Below are positions 16,094-26,673 of a stretch of 64,000 nucleotides of DNA, one piece after another (positions within the stretch are counted from its first letter, which is position 1; each line of letters opens with the position of its first letter). Position numbers and translations under genes: made by a program. The DNA lies in NCBI GenBank assembly GCA_016717595.1, contig JADKFE010000015.1, positions 1 through 64,000 of the forward strand, read 5' to 3'. Source of the stretch: Deltaproteobacteria bacterium. Lineage in GTDB: Bacteria; Myxococcota_A; UBA796; CAJQPC01. Under the pieces are notes generated by a model. That model saw only the letters and a list, made by a program, of their open reading frames with translations, ran no database searches and was not told the origin of the DNA.

Positions 16094-16216
16094 GAAGGAG
16101 ATCCTCTGAGCAGGATGAATCGGCATTGATTAGCCCAGCGAGCGAGCCCTCGCCAGCGAGAAGACGACCCACCTCCCGGGCGGGATCTTCCGCCGGGGCC
16201 CGGATATGGCCTGGAG

Positions 16217-17323
16217 ATGCTCCTCTCCTTCGCGCTCATCGTCCTCGGCCTCGCCGCCCTCGCCCAAGGGGGCGACTCCCTCATCGACGGCGCCACGGGC
16301 CTCGCCCGCCGCGTCGGCGTCTCGCCGCTGGTGATCGGCCTCACCGTCGTGGCGTTTGGCACCTCAGCGCCAGAGCTCGCCGTCTCGGTGCTGGCCGCGC
16401 TCAACGGCGCCCCGGCCTTGGCCGTCGGCAACGTGCTCGGCTCAAACCCCTTCAACCTGCTCGTCGCGGTGGGCCTGCCCGCCGCGATCTACGGCCTCAC
16501 CGCGCCGAAGCTCACCCTCCGCCGGGACGTGCCCGTGGGCGCGCTGGCGACGGCCCTCGTCTGGGGCTTGGCGAGCACCGGTGACGGGCTTGGGCGGCTG
16601 GAGGGGGCGCTCCTCGTGCTCGCTCTCGTCGTGTGGGTGGTGTTCTTGCTGCGGGGTGGACGCTCGGGCTCCGCCGCTGAAGAGGAGCTCCCCGACCAGC
16701 TCAGCGAGTCTTGGGGCGCGGTGGTGATGATCCTCATCACGGCGAACCTCGCCATCGGGCTGCCTCAGAGCAGCGGCGCGCCGGGCCCCCTCAACCACGG
16801 CCTCACCATGGGCGCCGCGACGCTGTGTGTGCTCAACGCCCGGCGCGCCGGGGCCGGCCAGCGCCTCGACGCCCAGCTCCTCGCCGTGGGCCTGGGCTTG
16901 GCCCTGCTCATCCTCGGCTCGAAGGCGCTGGTGTCGGGGGCCTCGACCATCGCCCTGGGCCTGGGCATCTCCGAGGCCGTCGTCGGGCTCACCGTCGTCG
17001 CCGTGGGCACCTCGGCGCCAGAGCTCACCGCGGGCCTGCTCTCCGCCCGGCGGGGTCAGGCGGAGCTGGCGTTTGGCAACGCCGTCGGCTCCAACATCTT
17101 CAACCTGCTCGGCGTGCTGGGCCTCGCCGCCGTGCTGCACCCGATCCCGTTTGAGACCCGATTTTTCACGGTGGACCTGCCCCTCAACCTGGGCGTCGCG
17201 CTTCTGCCGCTGGTGTTTTTGGCCACCGGCGGCCGCTTGAGCCGACCCGTGGGCGCGCTCATGGTGCTGGCCTGGGCGGGCTGGACGGCCTGGCTCGTCG
17301 CTGAAGAGCTCGGCGGGGCCTAA
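16217..17323 (+). CDS. CaCA-family calcium/cation:sodium or proton exchanger (YrbG-like)
   Basis: A 368-residue inner-membrane antiporter of the Ca2+:cation superfamily. It has two inverted alpha repeats: GTSAPELAVSVLAA with GNVLGSNPFNLL in the first half and GTSAPELTAGLLSA with GNAVGSNIFNLL in the second. The Glu in each SAPEL motif binds the cation. About ten hydrophobic helices are visible. The ATG at 16217 is directly preceded by GGAG with almost no spacer, so a slightly different start is possible. It is the only plus-strand gene within the envelope cluster. Confidence 0.92.
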   Translation: MLLSFALIVLGLAALAQGGDSLIDGATGLARRVGVSPLVIGLTVVAFGTSAPELAVSVLAALNGAPALAVGNVLGSNPFNLLVAVGLPAAIYGLTAPKLTLRRDVPVGALATALVWGLASTGDGLGRLEGALLVLALVVWVVFLLRGGRSGSAAEEELPDQLSESWGAVVMILITANLAIGLPQSSGAPGPLNHGLTMGAATLCVLNARRAGAGQRLDAQLLAVGLGLALLILGSKALVSGASTIALGLGISEAVVGLTVVAVGTSAPELTAGLLSARRGQAELAFGNAVGSNIFNLLGVLGLAAVLHPIPFETRFFTVDLPLNLGVALLPLVFLATGGRLSRPVGALMVLAWAGWTAWLVAEELGGA

Positions 17324-17351
17324 AGCGGCGGCCAGGGCCTAGAAGCCGGGC

Positions 17352-19837
17352 CTAGAAGAAGGTGCCGATGGAGAAGTCGAACACCTGCTTACGCTCGTCC
17401 TCGTAGGGGTTGATGGGGATGCCCAGCTCAAAGCGCAGGGGGCCCATGGGCGAGAACCAGCGGATGCCCGCGCCGTAGGAGAAGCGCAGGTCGGTGAGGT
17501 TGATGTCGCCCTCGCCGTAGGGATCTCCGAAGGCGTTGCCCGCGTCGAAGAACACCACCGCCGAGATGCCGGCGGCCTTCACGATGGGCGCCTCGATCTC
17601 GAAGTTGTTCACCCAGGTCTGGGTGCCGCCGACGATGAGGCGGTCGTCGGCGTGGATCGGGTCTTCGCTCTGCAGGTTGCGGATGGACGGCCCGAGGCTG
17701 AACCAGTTGTAGCCGCGCAACGAGTTGATGCCGCCCGCCCGGTACAGGTGGATAAAGGGCACCACGCTGCCATCGGTGGAGCGGATCGAGCCGATGGAGC
17801 TGTTGAAGCGGAAGATGAGCACATCTTTGCCGGGGATGATCGGCTGGTAGATGCGCAGGTTCGCCCGGTTCTCCCAGAGGTTGAACTCGCCGCCGAGCAG
17901 GTTCAGCACCGTGTCTTCGTTGATGCGGAAGCCGCCAGAGAGCTCCGTGGACGCCGAGAAGAAGAAGCCTTGGGTGGGGCTGATGCGGTTGTTGCGTTTG
18001 TCCACGGTGAGCGACAGGCCCAAGGTGGACGTGATGCCCGAGGTGTACAGCTCACCGCCGAAGAGCCGCTCTTGGTAGGCCGTGACCGTGGTGAGGCCGA
18101 CGTCCTCCAGGGTGTAGTCCAAGGTGAGGCGGATGTCGTCGCGGCGGTCGAGGTAACGGCCGATGGCCACGCCACCGCCGCGCTGGTACTGGTCTTGGAT
18201 GAACTGCTGCTGCAGCGAGAAGCCGTCGATCTGCAGCGTCCAGCGCGAGTCCAAGAAGTAGGGGTCGGCGAAGGAGACGTTCCACTGCTGGCGGAGCTGG
18301 CTGATGTTCAACGAGGCGCTCATCAGGTAGCCCAAGCCCAAGAAGTTGTTCTTGGAGATGGACCCGGTGAGCACGAAGTTCTCCAGGTTGGAGAAGCCCA
18401 TGCCTACGGAGAAGCTGCCCGTGGGGCGCTCGACCACGTCGATGTCGACGTCCAGCACGTCGCCGCCGCTGCCGCGGGGGGTGTTGATGCGGGTGGTCTC
18501 AAAGTAGCCCAGCCGCTCGATGCGCATCCGGGCCTCACGAAGGCCCGAGCCGCTGTAGAAGTCGCCCTCGTTCAGCGGGATCTCCCGGCGGATCACCTTG
18601 TCGAAGGTGGGGTCGTTGCCGGAGATGTTGATGCGGCCGATGGTGTATTTTTCGCCTTTGGCCACGTCAAAGGTGATGTCCACCACGCCGGTGTCGGGGT
18701 CGGCCTCAGTGAGCGGGACCACGTTGACGAAGGCGTAGCCCTGGTCGCGGTAGAGATCACCGATGCGCTCCATCGTGGCCTGGACTTCAGTGAGCTTGAA
18801 GTAGTCGCCCGTCTCCAAGGGCACGCCGGGCTGCTCGTTGGCCAAGGTGCGCCGCACCCAGCCTGTGCCGCGGCCATCGGGGTTCTCGGCGACCTGCAGG
18901 GCCGTCTCACCGGCCACCACACGGTCGATGGCGGCGGAGGTGAGGCCCTCGGCGGGCACCTCGTCTCCGCGGCTGCGGATGTGCCCGATCTTGTACCGGG
19001 TGCCCTCATCGACGTGGATGGTGATGTAGATGTAGCGTTTGTCCGGCGAGAGGTAGACCTTGGGCTCACCGACCTTCACGTCGACGTAGCCCTCCTCCAA
19101 GAAGACCGACTGCACGATGTACAGGTCGTTCTCGAGGTTCTCCTTCTTGAACGCGCCGGACGAGCTGAGCCAGGGCAAGAGGCCGCCGGGCTTGGTCTGC
19201 ATGTAGCGGCGGACCTTACGGTCGGGCACGCCCTCGTTGCCGGTGATGTCGACGGACTGGACGATGACCTTACGGTTCTCGGTGATGTTGAAGGTGAGAT
19301 CGACCTGATCTTCGCCGACCTCGGTGACCACGGGCTCGACCTCGGCCAAGAAGTAGCCCTTGTCTAAGTACAGGTCGCGCACCCGGGACTGGTTGAGGGT
19401 GACGTCGGCGTCGTTGAGCACGGCGAAGGGCTTGATGTCCAAGACCTCGCGGATGTCCTCCTCCTCAATCTTCTTGTTGCCGGTGATCTGCACCTCCCGC
19501 ACGGCGGGCTTCTCATCGACGACGAAGGTGACGATCTTGCCGCCCATGGCGTCGGCGTCGGAGATGTCGACCTGAATGTCGTCAAAGAAGCCCGAGCGGA
19601 AGATGGCCTTGATGTCGCGCTGGATCTTCCAGGCCGCCAGGGTGTCGCCCTCACGGAGCTGCACCAACGCCAACACCGCGGCCTCTTCGACCCGGCGGTT
19701 GCCCTCGACACGCACGGCGACGACGCGGCCTTCAGCGAGGGTGGAGGGATCTTGGGCGTACGCGAGGCCCGGGGCCAAGGCGGCGAGGCCCGCAGAGAGG
19801 CCCAACACGGAGAAGAGGCACAAGGCGGCGGCGCGCA

Positions 19838-19838
<1 letters not shown>
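17352..19838 (-). CDS. bamA: Outer membrane protein assembly factor BamA
   Basis: The core of the BAM complex, which folds beta-barrel proteins into the outer membrane. The 828-residue precursor has a signal peptide (about 1-28, ending LAYAQ), five POTRA domains (about 30-450), including VRVEGNRRVEE, VREVQITGNKKIEEEDI and IGRINISGNDPTFDKVIR, and a C-terminal 16-strand barrel with the substrate-like end FDFSIGTFF. The conserved RGY of barrel loop 6 is visible as SLRGYNWFSLGP. The ATG overlaps the lolD stop by one base (TGATG). Confidence 0.96.
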
Positions 19839-20528
<690 letters not shown>

Positions 20529-20536
<8 letters not shown>

Positions 20537-21833
20537 AACGAAGGCCCTCCGCCGGATCGATCGCCGCGGCGCGGGAGGCCGGGTAGAGCGTGGCCAAGAA
20601 GCAGATCAGCACCGCGACCACCCCGACCAGCGCCACCATCGTGGGCTCAATCTCCACCGGCAGGCGGTCGAGGTAATACACGTCGGTGTCCAGCGGCCAG
20701 CCGTAGCGGTCTAAGCCGATGCAGCCCAGAAGCCCCAACACCGTGCCGACGCTGCCGCCGACGAGGCCGATGAACAGGCCCTCAAAGATGAAGATGCCGC
20801 GGATCTGCTGGCTCGTGGCGCCCATGGCCTTCATGATCGCGATCTCGCGGCCTTTGGAGAGCACGACGAGGATGAGCGTGCCGGCGATGTTCAGCGAGGC
20901 CACGGCGACGATGAGGCCCAAGATGAGCCCCATCACCACCTTCTCTAGCTTCAGGGCCGAGAACAGGCTCTTGTTGAGGTTCTTCCAGTGCCGGGAGTAG
21001 TACGGGAACTCCAGCGTCTTCTCGATCGCCAAGCTCGTGGCGTCGACGCCGAAGATGTCGCCGACGGTGATCTCGATGCCCGTGACCGAGTCGCCGAGCT
21101 TCAAGAACTGCTGGGCGTCGGGGATCGAGACGTAGGTCCACTTCGTGTCGTACTCGTACATGCCCGAGTAGAAGATGCCCGCCACCCGGAGCTGCTTCAC
21201 GTCGGGCACCGGCGCGCCCAAGGGGCCGATGTTCTGGCTGGCGGGGTTGATGATGTAGACCTTGTCGCCGACGAAGACCTTGAGCTCGTTCGCGAGCTCC
21301 TCGCCGATGACGATGCCCGGCAGGGGCGCGGCGTTGGGGTCGTTCTCGGAGTCAAAGGGCCCCGGCGGCGGCTCGTGCAGGCGGTCGAGCACGGCCTGCT
21401 TGGCCTCTGGGGTGGTCAGCTCACCATCGGGGCCCTGCACGAGGTTCTCGGCGAGGTCGATGACCTCCCCCACCCGCTTGGGGTCGATGCCCTTGAGGAT
21501 GACGCCTGTGGCCCCGGCGGCGGAGCGGATCATCATCTCGGAGTACACGAAGGGGGCGACGCCCTTCACATCAGGCACGGCCTCGATCTTGGCGATGGCC
21601 TCTTCGTAGCCGTCTACGGTGCCGGTGTACTTGAGCACGACGATGTGGGCGTTGGAGCCGAGGATCTTGTCGCGGAGGTCGATCTCGAAGCCGGCCATCA
21701 CGGAGAGCACCATGATGAGCGCGGCCACGCCCACGGTGACGCCGACGATAGAGATGAGCGTGATCGCCGAGACCCCCATCTCCTTCTTGCGAGACCGGAG
21801 GTGGCTGACGGCGATGAGCCAAGCGAAGCGCAT
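20529..21833 (-). CDS. lolC: Lipoprotein-releasing ABC transporter permease LolC/LolE
   Basis: The 434-residue membrane subunit of the Lol exporter. It has an N-terminal helix (FAWLIAVSHLRSRKK then a hydrophobic segment), a large periplasmic domain (about 45-280) that includes LSVMAGFEIDLRDKILGSNA, and three C-terminal helices of the FtsX/MacB fold. Only one permease gene is present here, so it may act as a homodimer (LolF-like) rather than as a LolC/LolE pair. It overlaps lolD by 8 bases. Confidence 0.92.
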
Positions 21834-21845
21834 GCAGAGATCCGA

Positions 21846-21870
21846 GGCACACCTGGGAGCGCGGTGTGCC
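21846..21870. terminator. Inverted repeat between lipoprotein gene and lolC
   Basis: A perfect 8-base stem, GGCACACC at 21846-21853 and GGTGTGCC at 21863-21870, with a 9-base loop. It lies downstream of the lipoprotein gene and 13 bases before the lolC/E start. No T-run follows on either strand, so it may be a factor-dependent terminator, an attenuator or an operator. Confidence 0.45.
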
Positions 21871-21922
21871 CACAGGTCGGCACGCGCTTAACCGATCCCG
21901 GCGGGCTGTGCGCGCCGCCGAC

Positions 21923-22555
21923 CTACTTCGGGAACGCCGGGGTCTGGTAGAGCTCGGGGCAAGACATGGCGGTGATCGCGCCCTCGACCAAGCCCGCCGC
22001 CGTGACCGCGCCGACGGCGTCGATGTACGCCCCGGAGAAGTCGGCCATGCTCAAGATGAGGCCGTAGTTGTCGCCGTCGGGGCTCACCGTCGTGGTGTGG
22101 GCGTCGGGGCCGCCGGACCAGGTCTTGCCGGTCCAGAAGTAGTCCTCGTAGCCCTGCTGCTCGCTCACCTCAAAGCTGCCTTCGCCCATGGGGCAGTACA
22201 AGGCCCACAGCGCGCTGGAGTCGGCCTCGGTGAGCGAGAGCTCGCTGCCGTCGTAGTCCTGCACGGTGAGGGTGAGGTGGCAGAAACCGCCAACCAGCAC
22301 GTCTTGAGGATCATAGGGGTCGTCGGAGTCGCCGTGGTTGAAGTACTCGACGACGTCCGCACAGCTCGCCAAAGAGGGCGTGGCCAGGGTGAACAGCGCC
22401 TTGCCGTCGAGGTGAAAGCCGAACGCGGATCGGCTGGCGACGGCGGCGTCTTGATCCACCGTCGAGACCGTGCCCTCCACCAGGGCGGGCTCCCCCTCGT
22501 CCCCACCTTTACAGGCGACGAAGGGGGTGATGAGCCCAAACCATAGAACCTTCAC
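21923..22555 (-). CDS. Hypothetical lipoprotein
   Basis: About 210 residues. The start chosen is GTG 22555, which follows an AGGAGG site at 5-base spacing and opens a lipoprotein signal (VKVLWFGLITPFVACKGG, Cys in FVAC). The longer in-frame extension to 22675 would lie inside prfB. The mature protein is acidic, contains several Cys and has no recognised domain (SLASCADVVEYFNHGDSDD, YCPMGEGSFE). It overlaps nothing and sits 10 bases after the prfB stop, so it may be read from the prfB transcript. Confidence 0.75.
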   Translation of the reverse strand: MKVLWFGLITPFVACKGGDEGEPALVEGTVSTVDQDAAVASRSAFGFHLDGKALFTLATPSLASCADVVEYFNHGDSDDPYDPQDVLVGGFCHLTLTVQDYDGSELSLTEADSSALWALYCPMGEGSFEVSEQQGYEDYFWTGKTWSGGPDAHTTTVSPDGDNYGLILSMADFSGAYIDAVGAVTAAGLVEGAITAMSCPELYQTPAFPK

Positions 22556-22565
22556 GAGCACCTCC

Positions 22566-23715
22566 TCAAGCGAGATCTGCGCCGGTCTCCGCGTCTTCGC
22601 CGCCGCCGGCCTTGTGCGCGAGCCAGGCCTCCATGAAGCCGGTGATGTCGCCGTCGAGCACTCGATCGGTGTCACCCATCTCCATGCCTGTGCGAGTGTC
22701 CTTCACCATACGATACGGCTGCAGGACGTAGCTGCGAATCTGGCTGCCCCACTCGATCTTCTTCTTCGTGGCGTTCACCGCGTCCATCGCCTCTTGGCGC
22801 TTCTGGATCTCAAGCTGGTAGAGCTTGGCGCGGAGCATCTTCATCGCCGTGTCTTTGTTCTTGTGCTGGCTGCGCTCGGCCTGACAGGCGACGACGGTGT
22901 TCGTGGGCAGGTGGGTGAGCCGCACGGCGGAGTCGGTCATGTTGACGTGCTGACCGCCAGCGCCCGACGCCCGGTAGGTGTCGACGCGCAGATCCGACAT
23001 GCGGATCTCGATCTGGATGTTGTCCTCGACGTCGGGGTACGCGCCCACCGACGCGAAGGCCGTGTGGCGACGGGCCTGGGAGTCGAAGGGGGAGATGCGC
23101 ACGAGGCGATGAACGCCGATCTCCGCGCGTAAGTAGCCGTAGGCGTAGGCGCCTTGCACCTCGATGGAGCAGGACTTGATGCCCGCCTCCTCGTGGAGCT
23201 GCTCATCGACGATCTTCGTCTTGAAGCCCCGGCGCTCGGCCCAGCGCAGGTACATGCGCTTGAGCATCTCGGCCCAGTCCGCGGCGTCGGTGCCGCCCGC
23301 GCCGGAGTTGATCTCCAGGATGGCGCCGTTCTCGTCGCCTTCGTCGCCGAGCAGGCGCTCGATCTCGATGGCGCGCACGCCCTCGCGGAGGTCGGTGAGC
23401 TGGGTCTCGGCCTCGGCCACCAGAGACTTGCTGTCGTCGCCGCCGCCGGCCTCATCGGCCAGCTCCAGCATCACGCCGATCTCTTCAGCGAGGGTGGAGA
23501 GGCGCTGCCAGGTGCGCACGACGCGCTCTAAGGCGCCCTTCTCTTTGAGCATCTTCTGGGCCCGGGCCTGGTCGGCCCAGAACTCGGTGAGGTTCGCTTG
23601 GCGCTCTAAGTCTTCGAGCCGCTCTAGCTTGCCATCGACGTCAAAGATGCCTCCGGAGCACGCTAAGTTGCGTGCTCAGGGCGTTCGTCTCATCACGGAT
23701 GTCTTCTGGGGCCAT
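22566..23715 (-). CDS. prfB: Peptide chain release factor 2, with programmed +1 frameshift
   Basis: Release factor 2 ends translation at UGA and UAA. Translation starts at ATG 23715 (GGAGG five bases upstream) and runs 24 codons, ending RRHL before an in-frame TGA (23643-23641). The ribosome then shifts +1 to read GAC as the next codon from 23642 (DVDGKLERLEDLERQ...). The whole product is about 382 residues. It carries the SPF stop-recognition tripeptide in RISPFDSQ and the catalytic GGQ in SGAGGQHVNM. An ATG at 23727 is a second, less likely start. An annotation without the frameshift would wrongly begin at the internal ATG 23552. Confidence 0.95.
23640..23654 (-). promoter_or_regulatory. 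prfB programmed +1 frameshift signal
   Basis: On the minus strand the sequence reads GGAGG-CAT-CTTTGAC: a Shine-Dalgarno-like GGAGG (23654-23650), a 3-base spacer, the slippery CTT, the in-frame TGA and a following C. This is the arrangement known in Escherichia coli prfB, where slow decoding of UGA by RF2 itself promotes the shift and gives autoregulation. Confidence 0.95.
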
Positions 23716-23762
23716 CGGAGCCTCCATCGTCTGGGGCGCGCGGAGTAACACGGCCTCAACAA

Positions 23763-24218
23763 TCAGGCCCCCGTCACCGCGGCGATGAGGCCCTGGCCCG
23801 ACCAGCCCAGGCGGCGGAGCAGGCGCGCCTCAGCCTCGGCCATCTCGGCGAGATCTTCGTCGTTCGTCTCGTGGTCGTAGCCCAGGAGGTGCAAGAGGCC
23901 GTGGACCATCAGCACACGAAGCTCGTCGCCCAGGGGGGTGCCACGCTCGGCGGCCTGCCGGGTGGCCGTGGGCACGCTGATCACCAGATCCCCCAAGAAG
24001 TCTTCGTCCTCTTGGGGGAAGCTCAGCACGTCCGTAGGCGCCGCTTTGCCGCGCCACTGTTGGTTGAGGCCCTGGATGTGGGCGTCGGAGCACAAGACGA
24101 GGGAGAGCTCGGCCTCGGCCAGCTCAACCTCCACCAACAGCGCGTCGGCGTCGTGACAGACCGCCGCGGCCAAGGCGGCGTCTTCAGGGAGATCGGCCCA
24201 AGACAGCTCGACGCTCAC
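23763..24218 (-). CDS. ybeY: Endoribonuclease YbeY (16S rRNA 3' maturation)
   Basis: A 151-residue zinc metalloprotein involved in 16S rRNA 3'-end processing and ribosome quality control. The metal site HGLLHLLGYDH (the family's H3xH5xH pattern) is present near residue 115, preceded by APTDVLSFPQ, another family landmark. It overlaps the HD phosphohydrolase gene by 4 bases. The order phoH, HD phosphohydrolase, ybeY is the usual one in many bacteria. Confidence 0.95.
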   Translation of the reverse strand: MSVELSWADLPEDAALAAAVCHDADALLVEVELAEAELSLVLCSDAHIQGLNQQWRGKAAPTDVLSFPQEDEDFLGDLVISVPTATRQAAERGTPLGDELRVLMVHGLLHLLGYDHETNDEDLAEMAEAEARLLRRLGWSGQGLIAAVTGA

Positions 24219-26632
24219 GGCGCGCGCCCGCCGAGCCCCCGCTCACCCACCGGCGGCGGCAAGAAGTCGGGCGACTCGTAGTCGATGACCTCGGTGCTCT
24301 CGTCTTCAGGCAGGCCCTCCTCGCCGGGCAGAGGCAGGCTGTTTCTCGCCGCGGCGAGCTCCGCCGAGGGGATCTCCAGGGTGATGACGGCCTCACGAAG
24401 GGGCCGCTCCTCGGCGACGGCGACGCGGCGCGCGGGCAAGGGCTTGTCGGGGTACGCGATGCGGTGGTGGTGAATCGCGAGCACGGTTGTCTTGAACACC
24501 CCGGCGATGACGTACAGCTCGTTGAGGGTGAGCGGGCAGTCTTGGAGCTGGCCATCGGCGAGGGTGGAGTTGATGATCTTCTGGATCATCTCGCCGACGT
24601 TGTCCGGCGTGGGGCGCTTGATCGAGCGGCAGGCCGCCTCGATCTTGTCGGCCAACATCAGGATGCCCGCCTCGCGGGTGTTGGGCCGGGGGCCGGGGTA
24701 ACGGAAGTCTTCAGCGTCGGTGTTGGGGTCGTTCTTGAGGGCCTGGACGTAGAAGTAGTACACCAGCCCGTCGCCGTGGTGCATGTAGATGTTGTCGATG
24801 ATCGGCTGGGGGAGCTTGTGATCCCGGGCTGTTGCGCCGCCGTCGCGGACGTGGTCGATGATCACCTGGGCCGACTGGTAGGCCGTGAGGCGCTCGTGTC
24901 GGTTGAGGCCGTCGGTCTGGTTCTCGACGAAGTACTGCGGGCGAACGGCCTTGCCGATGTCGTGGAAGTACGCGCAGACCCGCACCTGCAGAGCGTTGGC
25001 GCCCACAGCCTCGGCGGCGGCCTCGCCCAAGGCCCCGACCATCACCGAGTGGTGGTAGCTGCCCGGCGCGCGCATCATCAGGTTTCGTAAGAGCGGGTGG
25101 TCCAGGTTCGCGAGCTCCAAGAGCTGCAGGTCGGTGACGAAGCCGACGAGCTCAAAGAGCGGCACCAAGGCCAGCACCAGGAACGCCGAGAGCATCCCGC
25201 CGACGAGGGCGAAGGTGAGATCCCAGCCCACGGAGAGGGCGCTGGGGGTGATCCCGCCGAGGTTCATCGCCAGCAGATCCAGGGCGATGACCATCACGGC
25301 GTTGGCCAGGCCGGTGAGCAGGCCCGCGCGCAGGATGACCCGGCGCTCGCGGCGGCGGCCGATGCTCCAGGCGCCGACCAGGCCCGAGACCAAGAAGAAC
25401 ACGAGCCAAGACCAGCTCTGATCAAGCGCCAAGGCCGCGAGCGCCGCGGACAACACGGCGAAGACGAAGCTCGCCTCGGCGTTCACCAAGAACCGCACCA
25501 GCAAGACCGAGCCCGCGAGCGGCGCCGCGTACAAGAACGACGAGGGGCTCACCCCCTGGCCGATGGCCTGGGCGACGGGGTCAGAGAGCTCACCGCCGAG
25601 GCGGGCCAAGCCGGTGTTGAGCACCAACAAGGCGCCCATCGCCGTGAGATCCCGCAGGCTTGAGGTGAAGCGGCGGAAGGCGGCGCCGGCGAAGCGCTGG
25701 GCGGCGAGGATCATCACCCCGCAGAGCACAAACACCGTGCCCGCCGCGCGGCCGGGGCTGGAGTCGCCTTGGCGCGCGACGAGCTCTTGCAGCGCCTCGA
25801 CCTGCTGGGCGGTGACGACGTCGCCGTCTCGCACCAGGGCCGCGCCGCGCTCGACGGCGACGGCGACGGGCTGCACCGAGCGTGAGGCCGTGGCCCGGCG
25901 CTCGTTGGTGAGGAGCTGGTTGTAGGAGAAGTTCGCCCGCAGCATGGCCCGGGCGATGGCCGCGGCCACCCGGGCGCGCTCGGCGACCTCCCCCTCGGCG
26001 TAGTGCTCCATGATGTGCAGGGTGACGGCGTCGCGGGCGTCGTTGGTGGAGCGCACGGCGCTGAGGTCTTGGAGCAGCACCTCGTCCCGTTGGTCACCCA
26101 CGGCGCGAATCACGGTGATCGCCTCACCGGCGCCGAGGCTTGAGACCTGCTCGTGGGCGACGTAGCCGCTCATGCCTACGGCGAGCAGGTCGATGGCGAG
26201 GCTCTCGACACGCTCATCAAAACCCCACAAGGCGACGAGCTCGACGTCCTCCACCCGAAGGCTCACGCCGAGCTGCTTGAGCAGGACCGCGCCCAAGGCC
26301 GAGCGCTCGGCGTCGCTGAGGTTGGCCCGGCCTTTGGCGCGGGCGGCGAGCACGGCCTCGCTCGTCTGGCGGCGCCCGAGGTCAAACGCCGCGGCCACAC
26401 GCTCTTGCACACGGTTGAGCAGGGTGGCGTCGTAGTCGTACACCGCCGGGGTGCCGCTGACCGCCTCGTCTTGGCGCAGGCGCGTGGCGGCCGCGTCCAC
26501 ATAGGTGAACGCCATCGGCGCCTTGACGTCGCGGGTGGCCACCTCACCAGCCTTCAGCCCGGGGTCGGCCACGCGGCCAAAATCGACCACGATCAGCGCG
26601 TTGGCCAAGCAGACCAACAACAGCAGGGCCAC
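24215..26632 (-). CDS. 7TM-HD family phosphohydrolase (PgpH-like, probable c-di-AMP or related phosphodiesterase)
   Basis: An 805-residue inner-membrane protein. An N-terminal hydrophobic helix is followed by a large extracytoplasmic 7TMR-HDED domain (about 25-290), about seven helices (300-500) and a cytosolic HD domain. Metal-binding residues are in GSYHHSVMVG, YFHDIGKAVRPQYF and MHHGDGL. In Firmicutes the homologue PgpH hydrolyses cyclic di-AMP; the substrate here is inferred. The C-terminal 60 residues are acidic and Pro-rich. The listed GTG start trims the N-terminus. Upstream codons stay open to an ATA that follows GGAGG, with no ATG, GTG or TTG between, so the true start is uncertain. 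Confidence 0.9.
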   Translation of the reverse strand: MALLLLVCLANALIVVDFGRVADPGLKAGEVATRDVKAPMAFTYVDAAATRLRQDEAVSGTPAVYDYDATLLNRVQERVAAAFDLGRRQTSEAVLAARAKGRANLSDAERSALGAVLLKQLGVSLRVEDVELVALWGFDERVESLAIDLLAVGMSGYVAHEQVSSLGAGEAITVIRAVGDQRDEVLLQDLSAVRSTNDARDAVTLHIMEHYAEGEVAERARVAAAIARAMLRANFSYNQLLTNERRATASRSVQPVAVAVERGAALVRDGDVVTAQQVEALQELVARQGDSSPGRAAGTVFVLCGVMILAAQRFAGAAFRRFTSSLRDLTAMGALLVLNTGLARLGGELSDPVAQAIGQGVSPSSFLYAAPLAGSVLLVRFLVNAEASFVFAVLSAALAALALDQSWSWLVFFLVSGLVGAWSIGRRRERRVILRAGLLTGLANAVMVIALDLLAMNLGGITPSALSVGWDLTFALVGGMLSAFLVLALVPLFELVGFVTDLQLLELANLDHPLLRNLMMRAPGSYHHSVMVGALGEAAAEAVGANALQVRVCAYFHDIGKAVRPQYFVENQTDGLNRHERLTAYQSAQVIIDHVRDGGATARDHKLPQPIIDNIYMHHGDGLVYYFYVQALKNDPNTDAEDFRYPGPRPNTREAGILMLADKIEAACRSIKRPTPDNVGEMIQKIINSTLADGQLQDCPLTLNELYVIAGVFKTTVLAIHHHRIAYPDKPLPARRVAVAEERPLREAVITLEIPSAELAAARNSLPLPGEEGLPEDESTEVIDYESPDFLPPPVGERGLGGRAP

Positions 26633-26673
26633 GCGGGCGGAGATCCCGCCGGGGCGACTGGCGAGAAGCCAGC

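Noticed and set aside
17652..19367. A 571-codon open frame opposite bamA
   Set aside because: It is a GC-driven shadow: bamA on the other strand has full family motifs, and this frame has none.
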